Notes: generated from the letters alone by a model not told the origin. DNA of 64,000 nt from CAJCIS01 sp965276755 (GCA_965276755.1 OZ255625.1:1054001-1118000); one strand, 5' to 3'; shown: positions 1-9,064, numbered from the stretch's first letter. Numbers and translations: made by a program.

Positions 1-2
1 GC

Positions 3-278
3 GCGAACATCGGCTTCGCACAAATCCTCTCCCCCGCCCACATCCGCCTGCGTGTCTATGAACGCGGCGCCGGCCTGACCCGCGCCTGCGGCAGCGGCGC
101 CTGTGCCGCCCTGGTCAATGCCCACCGCCGAGGGCTGACCACCCGCGCCGCCACGCTCACGCTTGATGACGGCACCCTGCACATCGAGTGGCGCGCCTCA
201 GATGACCACGTCATCATGACAGGCCCTGCCGCCACCGCCTTCCAAGGCAGCGTCGATCTCTCTACCTACCCAGCATGA
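3..278 (+). CDS. dapF: Diaminopimelate epimerase, C-terminal part (cut by window edge)
   Basis: The reading frame is open from the left edge to the stop at 276-278. It contains the catalytic-cysteine motif ACGSGACA, preceded by RVYERGAGLT, which marks the C-terminal lobe of diaminopimelate epimerase. This enzyme converts LL- to meso-diaminopimelate for lysine and peptidoglycan synthesis in the cytosol. Only about 91 residues are visible; the first catalytic cysteine lies outside the window. The stop overlaps the mtaB start (ATGA), so the two genes are probably translationally coupled. The dapF-mtaB-ftsY order is typical of alphaproteobacteria. Confidence 0.93.
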   Translation, partial: ANIGFAQILSPAHIRLRVYERGAGLTRACGSGACAALVNAHRRGLTTRAATLTLDDGTLHIEWRASDDHVIMTGPAATAFQGSVDLSTYPA

Positions 279-1498
279 CCACCCAGATCCTGACCTTCGG
301 CTGCCGCCTCAACACCTATGAAAGCGAGGTCATCCGCGCCCACACCACCACGCTCACGGACACGATCGTCATCAACACCTGCGCGGTTACCGCCGAAGCC
401 GAACGCCAGGCCCGCCAGGCCATCCGCCGCGCCGCGCGCGAACACCCCGACGCCCGCATCGTCGTCACCGGCTGCGCCGCCCAGATCGCGCCGGACAATT
501 GGGCCGCCCTGCCCGGCGTCACACGCGTCATCGGCAACACCGAAAAGCTGCAGGCCGCGACCTGGGCCGCCGACAGCCCCTCCATGGTCGGCGACATCAT
601 GGCCGCGCGCGAAACGGCCGCCCACCTGGTCACTGAGTTCGCCGGCCGCGCCCGCGCCTTTGTCCAGGTCCAGCAAGGCTGCGACCACCGCTGCACCTTC
701 TGCGTCATCCCCTACGGCCGCGGCCCCAACCGCTCCGTCCCGATCGGCGGCATCGTCGATCAGGCCCGCGCGCTGGTGGCCGCGGGCTTCCTCGAAATCG
801 TGCTCAGCGGGGTGGACATCACCAGCTACGGCCCCGACCTGCCCGGCGCCCCGCGCCTCGGCCAGATGGTCCGCCGCCTGCTGGCGCTGGTGCCCGAACT
901 GCCCCGCCTGCGCCTCTCCAGCCTGGACCCCGCCGCCATCGACGACGACCTATGGCGCGTGCTGGCCGAGGAACCCCGCCTGCTGCCCCATCTGCACCTC
1001 TCGCTGCAGGCGGCCGATGACATGGTGCTCAAGCGCATGAAGCGTCGCCACAGCCGGGCAGAAGCGGCCGCGGCGATTACGCGCGCCCGCACGCTGCGCC
1101 CGGGCATCGCAATAGGTGCCGATCTGATCGCGGGCTTTCCCACCGAAACAGACGCGCAAGCGGCCAACACGCTGGCCTTCGTGGACGAGCACGCGCTGCC
1201 CTACCTGCACGTCTTCCCCTATAGCGAGCGCGCCGGTACGCCCGCCGCCCGCATGCCGGTGGTGCCTGTGGCGCTCCGCCGTGAACGCGCCGCGCGGCTG
1301 CGCGAGGCCGGCGCGCAAAACGCCCAGGCCTTTCACAACGCCCTGATCGGCAGGCACGCCGCCATCCTGGCCGAGACCGAATTTGCCGGTCACACCGAAC
1401 ATTTCGCACCCGTGCGCATCGCCGGCCGCCCGGGCCACCTGATGCGCGCGCGCATTACGGGTGCGGATTCGGGCGGCGTTACCGCGATCGCCGCGTAA
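275..1498 (+). CDS. mtaB: tRNA t6A37 methylthiotransferase MtaB
   Basis: 407 aa, a normal length for the family. The N-terminal methylthiotransferase domain carries three cluster cysteines (Cys10 in TFGCRLN, Cys36 in NTCAVT, Cys67 in TGCAAQ). The radical-SAM motif C-x3-C-x2-C is at Cys136, Cys140 and Cys143 (CDHRCTFC). The enzyme adds a methylthio group to N6-threonylcarbamoyladenosine at position 37 of ANN-decoding tRNAs. The start at 275 overlaps the dapF stop, and its TAA stop shares a base with the ftsY ATG, so it sits in a tight operon. The C-terminal TRAM region is short but present. MiaB and RimO are the related alternatives; the spacing and the CRLN motif favour MtaB. Confidence 0.92.
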   Translation: MTTQILTFGCRLNTYESEVIRAHTTTLTDTIVINTCAVTAEAERQARQAIRRAAREHPDARIVVTGCAAQIAPDNWAALPGVTRVIGNTEKLQAATWAADSPSMVGDIMAARETAAHLVTEFAGRARAFVQVQQGCDHRCTFCVIPYGRGPNRSVPIGGIVDQARALVAAGFLEIVLSGVDITSYGPDLPGAPRLGQMVRRLLALVPELPRLRLSSLDPAAIDDDLWRVLAEEPRLLPHLHLSLQAADDMVLKRMKRRHSRAEAAAAITRARTLRPGIAIGADLIAGFPTETDAQAANTLAFVDEHALPYLHVFPYSERAGTPAARMPVVPVALRRERAARLREAGAQNAQAFHNALIGRHAAILAETEFAGHTEHFAPVRIAGRPGHLMRARITGADSGGVTAIAA

Positions 1499-2412
1499 TG
1501 GCCGGCTTTTTTTCGCGCCTGAAGGAAGGGCTCAGCCGCAGCACGCAGAAACTCTCGACCGGCATTACCGCGGCGCTGACGCATCTGCGCCTGGATGACG
1601 CGGCGCTGGACATGCTCGAAGAAGCGCTGATCGGCGCAGACCTGGGCCCCGCGGTGGCCGCGCGCATCATCGCCAATTTCCGCCGCAGCCGTTTCGGCAG
1701 CAGCGTGACGCAAGCCGAGGTCCGCGCGGCGCTGGCCGAGGAAATTGCCGCCATCCTGGCCCCTGTCGCACATCCCTTCGTGCTGGACGCGCGGCGCCAC
1801 CCGCATGTCGTGCTGGTCGTTGGCGTGAATGGCGTCGGCAAGACCACCACCATCGGCAAGATGGCTCTGCAATACAAGCAAGACGGCAAACGCGCCATCA
1901 TGGTCGCCGGCGACACCTTCCGCGCCGCCGCGGTTGAACAATTGCAAATCTGGGGCGAGCGCACCGGCGCGCCCGTCATCGCCGGGCCGCCGAACGCGGA
2001 CTCCGCGGGCCTGGCCTTCGACGCACTCACCCGCGCCACCAACGAGCACGCCGACGTGCTGCTGATCGACACCGCCGGCCGCCTGCACAACAAGGCGGCG
2101 CTGATGGACGAGCTCGCCAAGATTATTCGTGTGCTGCGCAAGAAGGATCCCGACGCGCCGCATTCCGTGCTGCTCGTGCTGGACGCCACCACCGGCCAGA
2201 ACGCCGTGCAGCAGGTGCGCGTGTTTCGCGAACTCGTGGCCGTGACTGGGTTGATCGTGACGAAACTCGACGGCAGCGCGCGCGGCGGCATTGTCGTGGC
2301 GCTGGCCGAGGAATTTGGCCTGCCGGTGCATGCGGTGGGTTTTGGCGAGCGCGCCGAGGACCTCAAGCCGTTCGATGCGCTGGATTTCGCGCGGGGGTTG
2401 ACTGAGGTGTAG
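1498..2412 (+). CDS. ftsY: Signal recognition particle receptor FtsY
   Basis: 304 aa SRP GTPase. An N-domain helical bundle (about residues 1-90) is followed by the G domain: P-loop GVNGVGKTTT at 109-118, DTAGR, and TKLDGSARGG near the C-terminus. FtsY docks ribosome-SRP complexes at the inner membrane for co-translational insertion. It lacks the long acidic A domain of enterobacterial FtsY, as is usual in alphaproteobacteria. The ATG overlaps the last base of the mtaB stop. Confidence 0.95.
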   Translation: MAGFFSRLKEGLSRSTQKLSTGITAALTHLRLDDAALDMLEEALIGADLGPAVAARIIANFRRSRFGSSVTQAEVRAALAEEIAAILAPVAHPFVLDARRHPHVVLVVGVNGVGKTTTIGKMALQYKQDGKRAIMVAGDTFRAAAVEQLQIWGERTGAPVIAGPPNADSAGLAFDALTRATNEHADVLLIDTAGRLHNKAALMDELAKIIRVLRKKDPDAPHSVLLVLDATTGQNAVQQVRVFRELVAVTGLIVTKLDGSARGGIVVALAEEFGLPVHAVGFGERAEDLKPFDALDFARGLTEV

Positions 2413-2439
2413 GCATTGGCGTGCCTGGTGCCGCACTGC

Positions 2440-2468
2440 TTGACATGTGGAGCACATGCACCCATGTT
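2440..2468 (+). promoter_or_regulatory. Candidate promoter of the vapBC-like pair
   Basis: A perfect -35 hexamer TTGACA (2440-2445) is followed after exactly 17 bp by a weak -10 CATGTT (2463-2468). The predicted transcript start falls at about 2475, on the A of the likely antitoxin ATG. No Shine-Dalgarno sequence is visible before 2475 or 2484, so a leaderless mRNA is plausible. This is inferred from sequence only. Confidence 0.45.
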
Positions 2469-2477
2469 GTGCACATG
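2444..2477 (+). promoter_or_regulatory. Tandem 15-bp palindromes, likely antitoxin operator
   Basis: Two 15-bp palindromes with the same outer arms, CATGTGGAGCACATG (2444-2458) and CATGTTGTGCACATG (2463-2477), have centres 19 bp apart. They cover the spacer and -10 of the candidate promoter and the antitoxin start codon. This is the layout expected for autorepression by a ribbon-helix-helix antitoxin (conditional cooperativity), as known for VapB/FitA families. Confidence 0.6.
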
Positions 2478-2705
2478 TCGACGATGATTCAGATACGCCA
2501 TGTGCCTGACGATCTACACCGCGAGCTGAAGTCCCGCGCGGCTTTGGCCGGCATGTCGCTGTCTGACTACCTGTTGAATGAGGTCCGCCAAATGGCCGAG
2601 CGGCCGACGGTTGCGCAATTGCGCGCCAGATTGGCCCAGCAGCCGACAGTAACCTTGTCCATGTCGTCAGCTGAAGCTGTACGTAGAGAACGCGATAGCC
2701 GTTGA
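2475..2705 (+). CDS. VapB/FitA-type ribbon-helix-helix antitoxin
   Basis: 76 aa from ATG 2475 (an ATG at 2484 is also possible; a longer frame to 2421 would run through the operator and is unlikely). The N-terminus IQIRHVPDDLHRELKSRAAL followed by GMSLSDYLL is the ribbon-helix-helix pattern of FitA/VapB antitoxins. The C-terminal half is the usual toxin-binding tail. It should bind and neutralise the PIN toxin encoded next and repress its own promoter through the palindromes at 2444-2477. The stop at 2703-2705 overlaps the toxin start. Confidence 0.85.
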   Translation: MSTMIQIRHVPDDLHRELKSRAALAGMSLSDYLLNEVRQMAERPTVAQLRARLAQQPTVTLSMSSAEAVRRERDSR

Positions 2706-3094
2706 TCGTCGTTGATGCATCGGCGCTCATCGACGTTGTCCTTCGAACTGACACCGCGACCCTTGTTGAAAGGAGGTTGCTCGACTCCGGCCAAACGGTG
2801 CATGCTCCGCACCTGATAGATGCCGAAATCGCTCAGGTTTGCCGCCGCTTTGAAAGCATTGGCGAGATCGGACACGCGCAAGGTCTTACCGCGCTATCCA
2901 ACCTTGTGGCCTTTCCGATGCAGCGCTACCCGCACGAACCGCTGCTTCCGCGGGTTTGGGCACTACGGCACAACCTGACAGCTTATGACGCATTATACGT
3001 GGCACTTGCAGAACTTCTCGATGCCACGTTGCTCACTCGTGACCGGCGGCTTGCCGCCGCGCCGGTGCATCGTGCACGTGTCGAAGTGATTTGA
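2702..3094 (+). CDS. VapC/FitB-type PIN-domain ribonuclease toxin
   Basis: 130 aa, TTG start overlapping the antitoxin stop. PIN-domain acidic residues are visible in VVDASAL (N-terminus), DAEIAQ, AYDALYVALAE and LTRDRRL, in the right order and spacing for an Mg-dependent RNase. VapC toxins usually cut tRNA or rRNA when freed from the antitoxin. The pair sits between the conserved dapF-mtaB-ftsY block and fatty-acid genes, as a typical small mobile insertion. Confidence 0.87.
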   Translation: MIVVDASALIDVVLRTDTATLVERRLLDSGQTVHAPHLIDAEIAQVCRRFESIGEIGHAQGLTALSNLVAFPMQRYPHEPLLPRVWALRHNLTAYDALYVALAELLDATLLTRDRRLAAAPVHRARVEVI

Positions 3095-3105
3095 AAGACA
3101 AGATC

Positions 3106-3130
3106 GGGGGAGCAGTGCCTGCCCCCAGGG
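3106..3130 (+). repeat. Hairpin repeat family 1, truncated unit
   Basis: GGGGG-AGCAG-TGC-CTGC-CCCCC hairpin without the usual CCCCCCGTC tail, just downstream of the vapC-like stop. Inner stem type GCAG/CTGC. Confidence 0.6.
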
Positions 3131-3170
3131 CAATCGAGTGAAGTGAAAGAGCCGAATTAAAGTGAGAAAA

Positions 3171-3274
3171 AGCTGGGGGAGATGTGCCATCCCCCCCAGA
3201 CCCCCCGTCGATTATAGAGCCTCGCCTTACATAATGACGGGGGGTCTGGGGGGAATGGCACATTCCCCCCAGCC
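3171..3274. repeat. Hairpin repeat family 1, inverted pair
   Basis: Left unit with inner stem GATG/CATC and loop TGC ends in CCCCCCGTC. Right unit is the inverted form with GACGGGGGG and inner stem AATG/CATT. They are separated by an A/T-rich spacer of about 25 nt (3209-3235). The pair lies between convergent genes (vapC-like and acyl-CoA dehydrogenase). The two tails CCCCCCGTC and GACGGGGGG can also pair with each other. Confidence 0.9.
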
Positions 3275-3283
3275 TTTTTTGCT

Positions 3284-4486
<1,203 letters not shown>

Positions 4487-4507
4487 CTGCGTATCCTACT
4501 AGAGAAT

Positions 4508-4544
4508 GACGGGGGGTTTGGGGGGGATGGCACATCCCCCCCAA
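4508..4544 (-). repeat. Hairpin repeat family 1, single unit
   Basis: GACGGGGGG-TTT-GGGGGG-GATG-GCA-CATC-CCCCCC form, between two minus-strand genes. Confidence 0.85.
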
Positions 4545-4555
4545 TACTTTCTTTT

Positions 4556-5530
4556 TCAGCCTTGGATCAGCACGATCTTGCCCTGCGCGCGCCGTTCCAT
4601 GACATCGCCCAACGCCTCGCGCACCCGGTCCAGCGGATAAGCGCCGCCCACATGCGGCCGCAACTTCCCCTCCGTAAACCACGCCATCAATTGCGCGGTG
4701 TTCTGCGCGTGGCGTGCCGGATCGCGCTGCGTAAAGGCGCCCCAGAACACGCCGATCGCCTCGCCCTCTCGCAGAAGCAAAAGGTTCAGCGCCAGCTTGG
4801 GGATTTCGCCATTGGCAAAGCCGACAACCAGTAGCCGCCCGCCCCACGCCATGCCGCGCACGGCTGCTTCCGTCATCGGGCCGCCGACGGGATCGTACAC
4901 CACGTCAACGCCCCCAGGCACCAGGCGCTTCAGCTCGGACTTCAAATCAGCCGTGCCGTAATTGATGCCGATCTCCGCGCCATGCACACGCGCCAACGCC
5001 AGCTTTTCATCGCTCGATGCCGCGGCAATGACGCGCAGCCCCATCGCCGCGCCGATTTCCACCGCGGCCAGCCCCACGCCGCCGGCCGCACCCAACACCA
5101 AAAGCGTCTCACCCGCGCGGGTGCGCGCCTTGTCTGCCAGCGCGTGCATGGACGTGCCATAGACCAGCATGAACCCGCCGGCGGTGGCAAAATCCATCGC
5201 ATCGGGAATGGGCAGCGTGCGGTCCTGCGCCGCCACCACGCGTTCGGCAAACCCGCCCATGCCGCACAACGAAACCACGCGCTGTCCCACCGACAGCGCG
5301 CGCACATCAGCGCCCACCGCCGCCACAAGCCCGGCGACTTCGGTGCCCGGCGTGAAAGGCCGCGGCGGCTTTACCTGATAGTCGCCCCGCACCATCAACC
5401 CATCGGGGAAATTCACGCCGGCCGCGCGCACATCGATCAGCACCTCGCCGGGTCCGGGCACGGGGTCAGCCTGGTCTTCCACCACCAGATTTTCGATCGG
5501 CCCGAATTCGTGGCAGATAACAGCGCGCAC
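4556..5530 (-). CDS. NADPH:quinone oxidoreductase, zinc-independent MDR family
   Basis: 324 aa from GTG 5530. This start gives the family-typical beginning (V/M)RAVICHEFGP and has GGGGA six bases upstream; the frame extends open to 5578 without added conserved sequence. An N-terminal GroES-like domain is followed by a Rossmann domain with LVLGAAGGVGLAAVEIGAAMG. Structural-zinc cysteines are absent, as in QOR-type medium-chain reductases. It likely reduces quinones or enals with NADPH. Downstream of, and in the same direction as, the acyl-CoA dehydrogenase gene, from which a repeat separates it. Confidence 0.88.
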   Translation of the reverse strand: MRAVICHEFGPIENLVVEDQADPVPGPGEVLIDVRAAGVNFPDGLMVRGDYQVKPPRPFTPGTEVAGLVAAVGADVRALSVGQRVVSLCGMGGFAERVVAAQDRTLPIPDAMDFATAGGFMLVYGTSMHALADKARTRAGETLLVLGAAGGVGLAAVEIGAAMGLRVIAAASSDEKLALARVHGAEIGINYGTADLKSELKRLVPGGVDVVYDPVGGPMTEAAVRGMAWGGRLLVVGFANGEIPKLALNLLLLREGEAIGVFWGAFTQRDPARHAQNTAQLMAWFTEGKLRPHVGGAYPLDRVREALGDVMERRAQGKIVLIQG

Positions 5531-5610
5531 CCTGCTTCCCCGCGTCATTGTTTGCGACGGCAACATGCGGCAGGCCACACCGCATGGCTAGACCACCCCC
5601 CAAAGGACCA

Positions 5611-6417
5611 ATGACCCTGGCCTTCCTGACCGAACCCGCTCCCACCTACGGCATGCCCGAGCAGATCACCCCCCGCCTGCGTCGCCTGGTCGCCCCCAAT
5701 CCCGGCTACATGACCTATCACGGCACCAACACCTGGCTTCTGGACACCGGTTCCGCCACGCTTGTCATAGACCCCGGCCCCGATCATGCGGCCCACGTTA
5801 GCGCAATCCTGAAAGCCGCGCCCACGCCGATCACCACGATCCTGCTGACCCACAGCCATCCCGACCATCTGGGTGCGACCGCCGCCTTGCGCGCCGCCAC
5901 GGGTGCTGCCGTGCATGGCTGGCACGCGCCCTGGCAGCCCGGCTTTACCCCGGATCATCCGATCGCCGACGGCCAGACGATTGCCGGCCTGACCGCAATC
6001 CATACGCCCGGCCATGCCTCGGACCATCTGTGTTTCGCGTGGGAGGATGGCGGCCTGTTCTCGGGCGATCACGTCATGAGCTGGAACACCAGCATCGTCA
6101 GCCCGCCGGATGGGGACATGGCCGCCTACCTGGCCAGCCTGCGTCTGCTGATGGCGCGCGAGGATAGCGTTTTTTACTGCGGCCACGGACCCGTGCTGCC
6201 AAACCCTGGCCCACTGATGCGCGCGATGCTCGGCCACCGGCTGGCGCGCGAGGCGGCCATCGTTGCGGCACTGGCCGATGGCCTGACAACGCCTGAGGCC
6301 ATCGCGGACCGGCTTTATGCCGATCAGCCGCAGCACACGCGGGCAGCCGCTGTGCGTAGCGTGCTGGCGCATTTGATTAAGTTACGAAATGAAAAGGTTG
6401 GGGGAGATGTGCCTTGA
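5611..6417 (+). CDS. MBL-fold metallo-hydrolase (LACTB2/glyoxalase II-like)
   Basis: 268 aa from ATG 5611, chosen because AAAGGA lies just upstream (5603-5608); upstream in-frame ATGs lack this. The zinc motif HxHxDH is THSHPDHLG, followed by HTPGHASDHLCF and FSGDHV. The C-terminal region has the winged-helix-like tail of LACTB2 proteins. Substrate unknown: thioester or nucleic acid are possible. The last residues (KVGGDVP) and stop are encoded by a repeat unit and the palindrome inserted in it, so the C-terminus is recently altered. Confidence 0.85.
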   Translation: MTLAFLTEPAPTYGMPEQITPRLRRLVAPNPGYMTYHGTNTWLLDTGSATLVIDPGPDHAAHVSAILKAAPTPITTILLTHSHPDHLGATAALRAATGAAVHGWHAPWQPGFTPDHPIADGQTIAGLTAIHTPGHASDHLCFAWEDGGLFSGDHVMSWNTSIVSPPDGDMAAYLASLRLLMAREDSVFYCGHGPVLPNPGPLMRAMLGHRLAREAAIVAALADGLTTPEAIADRLYADQPQHTRAAAVRSVLAHLIKLRNEKVGGDVP

Positions 6418-6534
6418 GCGGGTCGGCGCATGCGCCGACTGATTCCGCTCAAGCCCCCAAACCCCCCGTCATTTGTTTGAGTCCGCGCTAAAATAATGAC
6501 GGGGGGTTTGGGGGGGCAGGCACTGCTCCCCCAA
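6398..6534. repeat. Hairpin repeat family 1, inverted pair with insertion in the left unit
   Basis: The left unit is interrupted after GATGTGCC by about 40 nt, then resumes at CCCCCAAACCCCCCGTC. The right unit (6498-6534) is intact, with inner stem GCAG/CTGC. It lies between the MBL hydrolase (+) and the ferredoxin (-). Confidence 0.85.
6413..6453. repeat. Nested palindrome inserted in a family 1 unit
   Basis: Outer arms CTTGAGCGG (6413-6421) and CCGCTCAAG (6445-6453) enclose a perfect palindrome CGGCGCATGCGCCG (6424-6437). It replaces the inner loop of the family 1 hairpin and supplies the TGA stop (6415-6417) of the MBL hydrolase. Confidence 0.7.
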
Positions 6535-6541
6535 CTTTTCT

Positions 6542-6862
6542 TCAGCTTTGACTAGCCGGCGTAGTAACCCTCAACCCATCCAGCTCCGCCGTAACATCAA
6601 GCTGGCAGGAAAGCCGCGACGTCGCCTGCCGCTCCATCACAAAATCCAGCATGTCCGCCTCCGCCGAGGCGGGCGCTGGAAGCCGGTCGAACCACGCCGG
6701 ATCGACATAGACGTGGCACGTGGCGCACGCGCACGCCCCGCCGCAATCGGCATCAATCCCCGGCACGGCATTGGCAATGGCCGCGCGCATCACGCTCATG
6801 CCGATTGAGGCATCGACGGTGGTCTCCTCACCCGTGTGGGTGATATAGGTGATCTTCGGCAT
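6542..6862 (-). CDS. [2Fe-2S] ferredoxin, putidaredoxin/adrenodoxin type
   Basis: 106 aa from ATG 6862 (MPKITYITHTGEE), the normal start for this family; the frame runs on to 7033 only as Arg-rich non-conserved sequence. Cluster ligands are in DCGGACACATCHVYV, C-x5-C-x2-C, with the fourth cysteine in SRLSCQLDV. It is a small soluble electron carrier. A partner ferredoxin-NADP reductase is encoded at 17713-18483, though pairing is only a guess. Confidence 0.92.
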   Translation of the reverse strand: MPKITYITHTGEETTVDASIGMSVMRAAIANAVPGIDADCGGACACATCHVYVDPAWFDRLPAPASAEADMLDFVMERQATSRLSCQLDVTAELDGLRVTTPASQS

Positions 6863-6902
6863 GACGGTGTGAGACGCTCCAGAATAACGGCGGCTGAACG
6901 CG

Positions 6903-7568
6903 CTAGCGGCGCATGCTGCGCGCCAACTGCTTGGAAAATGGCTTTCTGCGAGGCTTGCGCTCTGCGGCCTCAGGTGCCGCCGGCGCCTCGCCGTCCTCGT
7001 CGCCCTCCTCGGGCGGGCGCGTAAAATTGGCAAAGACCGAGGCGGCGCTCAGATCGGGACGGCGCTCGCGAACGGGTTCTGCAGCCGGTTCGATCACCTG
7101 CGTCACCGGCGGCGCCGCGGTAGCCTCAGGCTTGGTCGCCGCCGCCGGCTTGCGGCCAAGGCCCGTCTGCTTGGCCAGCGCGGAGCGGTGTTCGGCGTAA
7201 TTGGGCGCGACCATCGGATAGTCGGCGGCCAATCCCCATTTCTCGCGATATTGCTCGGGCGTCATGTTGAAAGTACTGCGCAGGTGGCGCTTCAAAGTCT
7301 TCAGCTTTCGCCCGTCTTCCAGGCAGATGATGTAATCGGGGAATACCGATTTCTTGATCGAGACGACAGGCGCCGCACGTTCGGGCTCGGCTGCCGGCGG
7401 GGCCGCCACCGGCTGCGCCGGCGGCTGTCCGGCATGGCGGAGCGCCAGATAGACCTGTTCGATCACCAGGGCCAGGTCGGCTGTGGCGACCTGGTTGTTC
7501 TTGACGTGCGCGGAGATGATGTCCGCGGTCAGGCGCAACAGCGCCTGACTGTGTTCATTTGGGTTCAT
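6903..7568 (-). CDS. MucR/Ros-family transcriptional regulator
   Basis: 221 aa. The core SVFPDYIICLEDGRKLKTLKRHLRSTFNMTPEQYREKWGLAADYPMVAPNYA is the MucR zinc-finger region: one Cys and the RHL histidine are visible, plus the MTPEQYR..W signature. MucR proteins are H-NS-like silencers binding A/T-rich DNA in alphaproteobacteria. It is longer than typical MucR (about 140-150 aa) because of an Ala/Pro linker after the N-terminal helices and a low-complexity basic C-terminal tail (about residues 140-221, KPRRKPFSKQLARSMRR). Confidence 0.9.
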   Translation of the reverse strand: MNPNEHSQALLRLTADIISAHVKNNQVATADLALVIEQVYLALRHAGQPPAQPVAAPPAAEPERAAPVVSIKKSVFPDYIICLEDGRKLKTLKRHLRSTFNMTPEQYREKWGLAADYPMVAPNYAEHRSALAKQTGLGRKPAAATKPEATAAPPVTQVIEPAAEPVRERRPDLSAASVFANFTRPPEEGDEDGEAPAAPEAAERKPRRKPFSKQLARSMRR

Positions 7569-7710
7569 GACCTTCGGGGCATGGTGAATAGTTCAAGTAT
7601 TAGGCGAGAGGCACTGGCTGCACAATGCCGGCCTGAACACATGGCCTGGAGCGCGGCCCTGGGGTTGCGCAGAACGCACGCCCCGCTTAGAACGCCGCCA
7701 ACCGCGATGT

Positions 7711-7785
7711 GGGTGCGTAGCTCAGCGGTAGAGCATCGCCTTCACACGGCGAGGGTCACAGGTTCAATCCCTGTCGCACCCACCA
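7711..7785 (+). tRNA. tRNA-Val (anticodon CAC)
   Basis: Acceptor GGGTGCG pairs with CGCACCC, followed by discriminator A and encoded CCA. The D arm is TAGCTCAGCGGTAGAGC. Anticodon stem TCGCC/GGCGA has the loop TTCACAC, giving anticodon CAC. The T arm has GGTTCAATCCC. It reads GUG, a codon heavily used in this G+C-rich genome. Confidence 0.97.
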
Positions 7786-7801
7786 GCGTCCTCACGCAGC
7801 A

Positions 7802-9064
7802 CTACGGCGTGATCTCGAATACCGCCCCGAAACACGATCCCAGGCAGGTGATGGTCGTGCCATAAAGGATTCCTGTGCCGGTCAGGACCAGATTGGTCGC
7901 CGGGCCCCAGCCATCCAAGCCATTGAAGGCATGCAAAAGGGTTTGTTTCCATTTGCCGCCCCCCGCCGGCGAGAGCTTGAACACGACTCCGCAGCCGCTC
8001 TGGCAACTCTGATCGGCGCCGTAATCGGTCGTGCCGTAGAGACTGCCTCTACTATCGAGCGTCATCCCACCCAGGGGATTCTGCCCGTCAGAGCCTCGGA
8101 AGCTGTAGATGGGCGTCTCACGCCAGCTGCCGTTCTTGTCAGGCGCAAGCTCGAAAACCGTGCCGCAGCCAATGGGCGAACAACCCGCATCGCCGCCGCC
8201 GAATGTGGTGCCGTAAAGTTCGCCCGCGGCGCCTAGCGTTACGCCGGCATAAGGCAGATTGCCTTCGCTCAGAGTGAACTTGTGCAGTATGGTTTCTTTC
8301 CACTTGCCGCCAATTTGTGGCGAGAGCTCATAGACGATCCCATTATAGCCATTAATTCCACCGCCGCTCGTGGTGCCGTACAGATTACCCGCTGCATCGA
8401 AGACCACGCCGCTCGTCGACTCGCAGCCATCCTCCCCGTTGCCGCCTGACGGCCCGAAATCGTGCAGCACGGTTTCCGTCCAATGATTGTCCTGCGTCGG
8501 TGAAAGGCGGAACACGGTGCCGCATTGATAAGGCACGCCGTACGTCGTGCCGTAGAGATTGCCCGCACCATCGAAGACAAGGCCGGCCGACGGATAACGC
8601 CCATCCTCATTGTGGAACGCATGAAGGATGACGTGCCTGTAGCCACCGTGGCCATCGGGCAGAAGTTCGAACACCACGCCCATGTCGCTCGGCTCGCCGC
8701 CGTAAAACGCCGTGCCGTAGAGATTCCCGCGGGCGTCAGCGATCAGGCCGGCGCTTGGATTGAGGCCGTCCGGATTGCGGTAGTTTAATTTTTCATTGAA
8801 ATGATGAATGATTTTGTTGCTATAACCGCCGTGCTCATCAGGCGAGAGGCGAAACGCCGTGCCGAAGCCGTAATTTTGCTTGCCCCCATCCCTTGCCGTG
8901 CCGAACAGATTGCCGGAGCCGTCAAGCAGAAGATTGCCGAACAATCCGCCGCCTTCCGATGTGCCGTTAAAGGCATGCAGCACTCTATATGCCGGCGCTG
9001 CGGCCGCCGGGAGTGACGCGCCGCCGAACGCCGCAAGAACGATCAGACCCAACGCTTTTCCCAT
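7802..9064 (-). CDS. Secreted GloVer tandem-repeat protein (copy 1)
   Basis: 420 aa from ATG 9064 with a signal peptide (GKALGLIVLAAFGGASLPAAAA). The mature part is built from about eight repeats of roughly 40-55 residues, each carrying versions of AGNLYGTT.GGG and TVFELSP...HAF, the TIGR03803 (GloVer) signature. The repeats probably form a beta-propeller-like structure at the cell surface or in the periplasm; no function is established. A second gene of the family is at 39154-40290 on the other strand. Confidence 0.85.
   Translation of the reverse strand: MGKALGLIVLAAFGGASLPAAAAPAYRVLHAFNGTSEGGGLFGNLLLDGSGNLFGTARDGGKQNYGFGTAFRLSPDEHGGYSNKIIHHFNEKLNYRNPDGLNPSAGLIADARGNLYGTAFYGGEPSDMGVVFELLPDGHGGYRHVILHAFHNEDGRYPSAGLVFDGAGNLYGTTYGVPYQCGTVFRLSPTQDNHWTETVLHDFGPSGGNGEDGCESTSGVVFDAAGNLYGTTSGGGINGYNGIVYELSPQIGGKWKETILHKFTLSEGNLPYAGVTLGAAGELYGTTFGGGDAGCSPIGCGTVFELAPDKNGSWRETPIYSFRGSDGQNPLGGMTLDSRGSLYGTTDYGADQSCQSGCGVVFKLSPAGGGKWKQTLLHAFNGLDGWGPATNLVLTGTGILYGTTITCLGSCFGAVFEITP

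Noticed and set aside
3171..3274. Family 1 repeats as intrinsic terminators
   Set aside because: Stable hairpins, but no U-tract follows and one pair lies within the ATP synthase operon; a terminator role is not supported by sequence alone.
4508..4544. G-quadruplex as the purpose of the G-runs
   Set aside because: Only two long G-runs per unit plus a short one, and the complementary C-runs pair more readily as a hairpin; the paired base changes argue for the stem.
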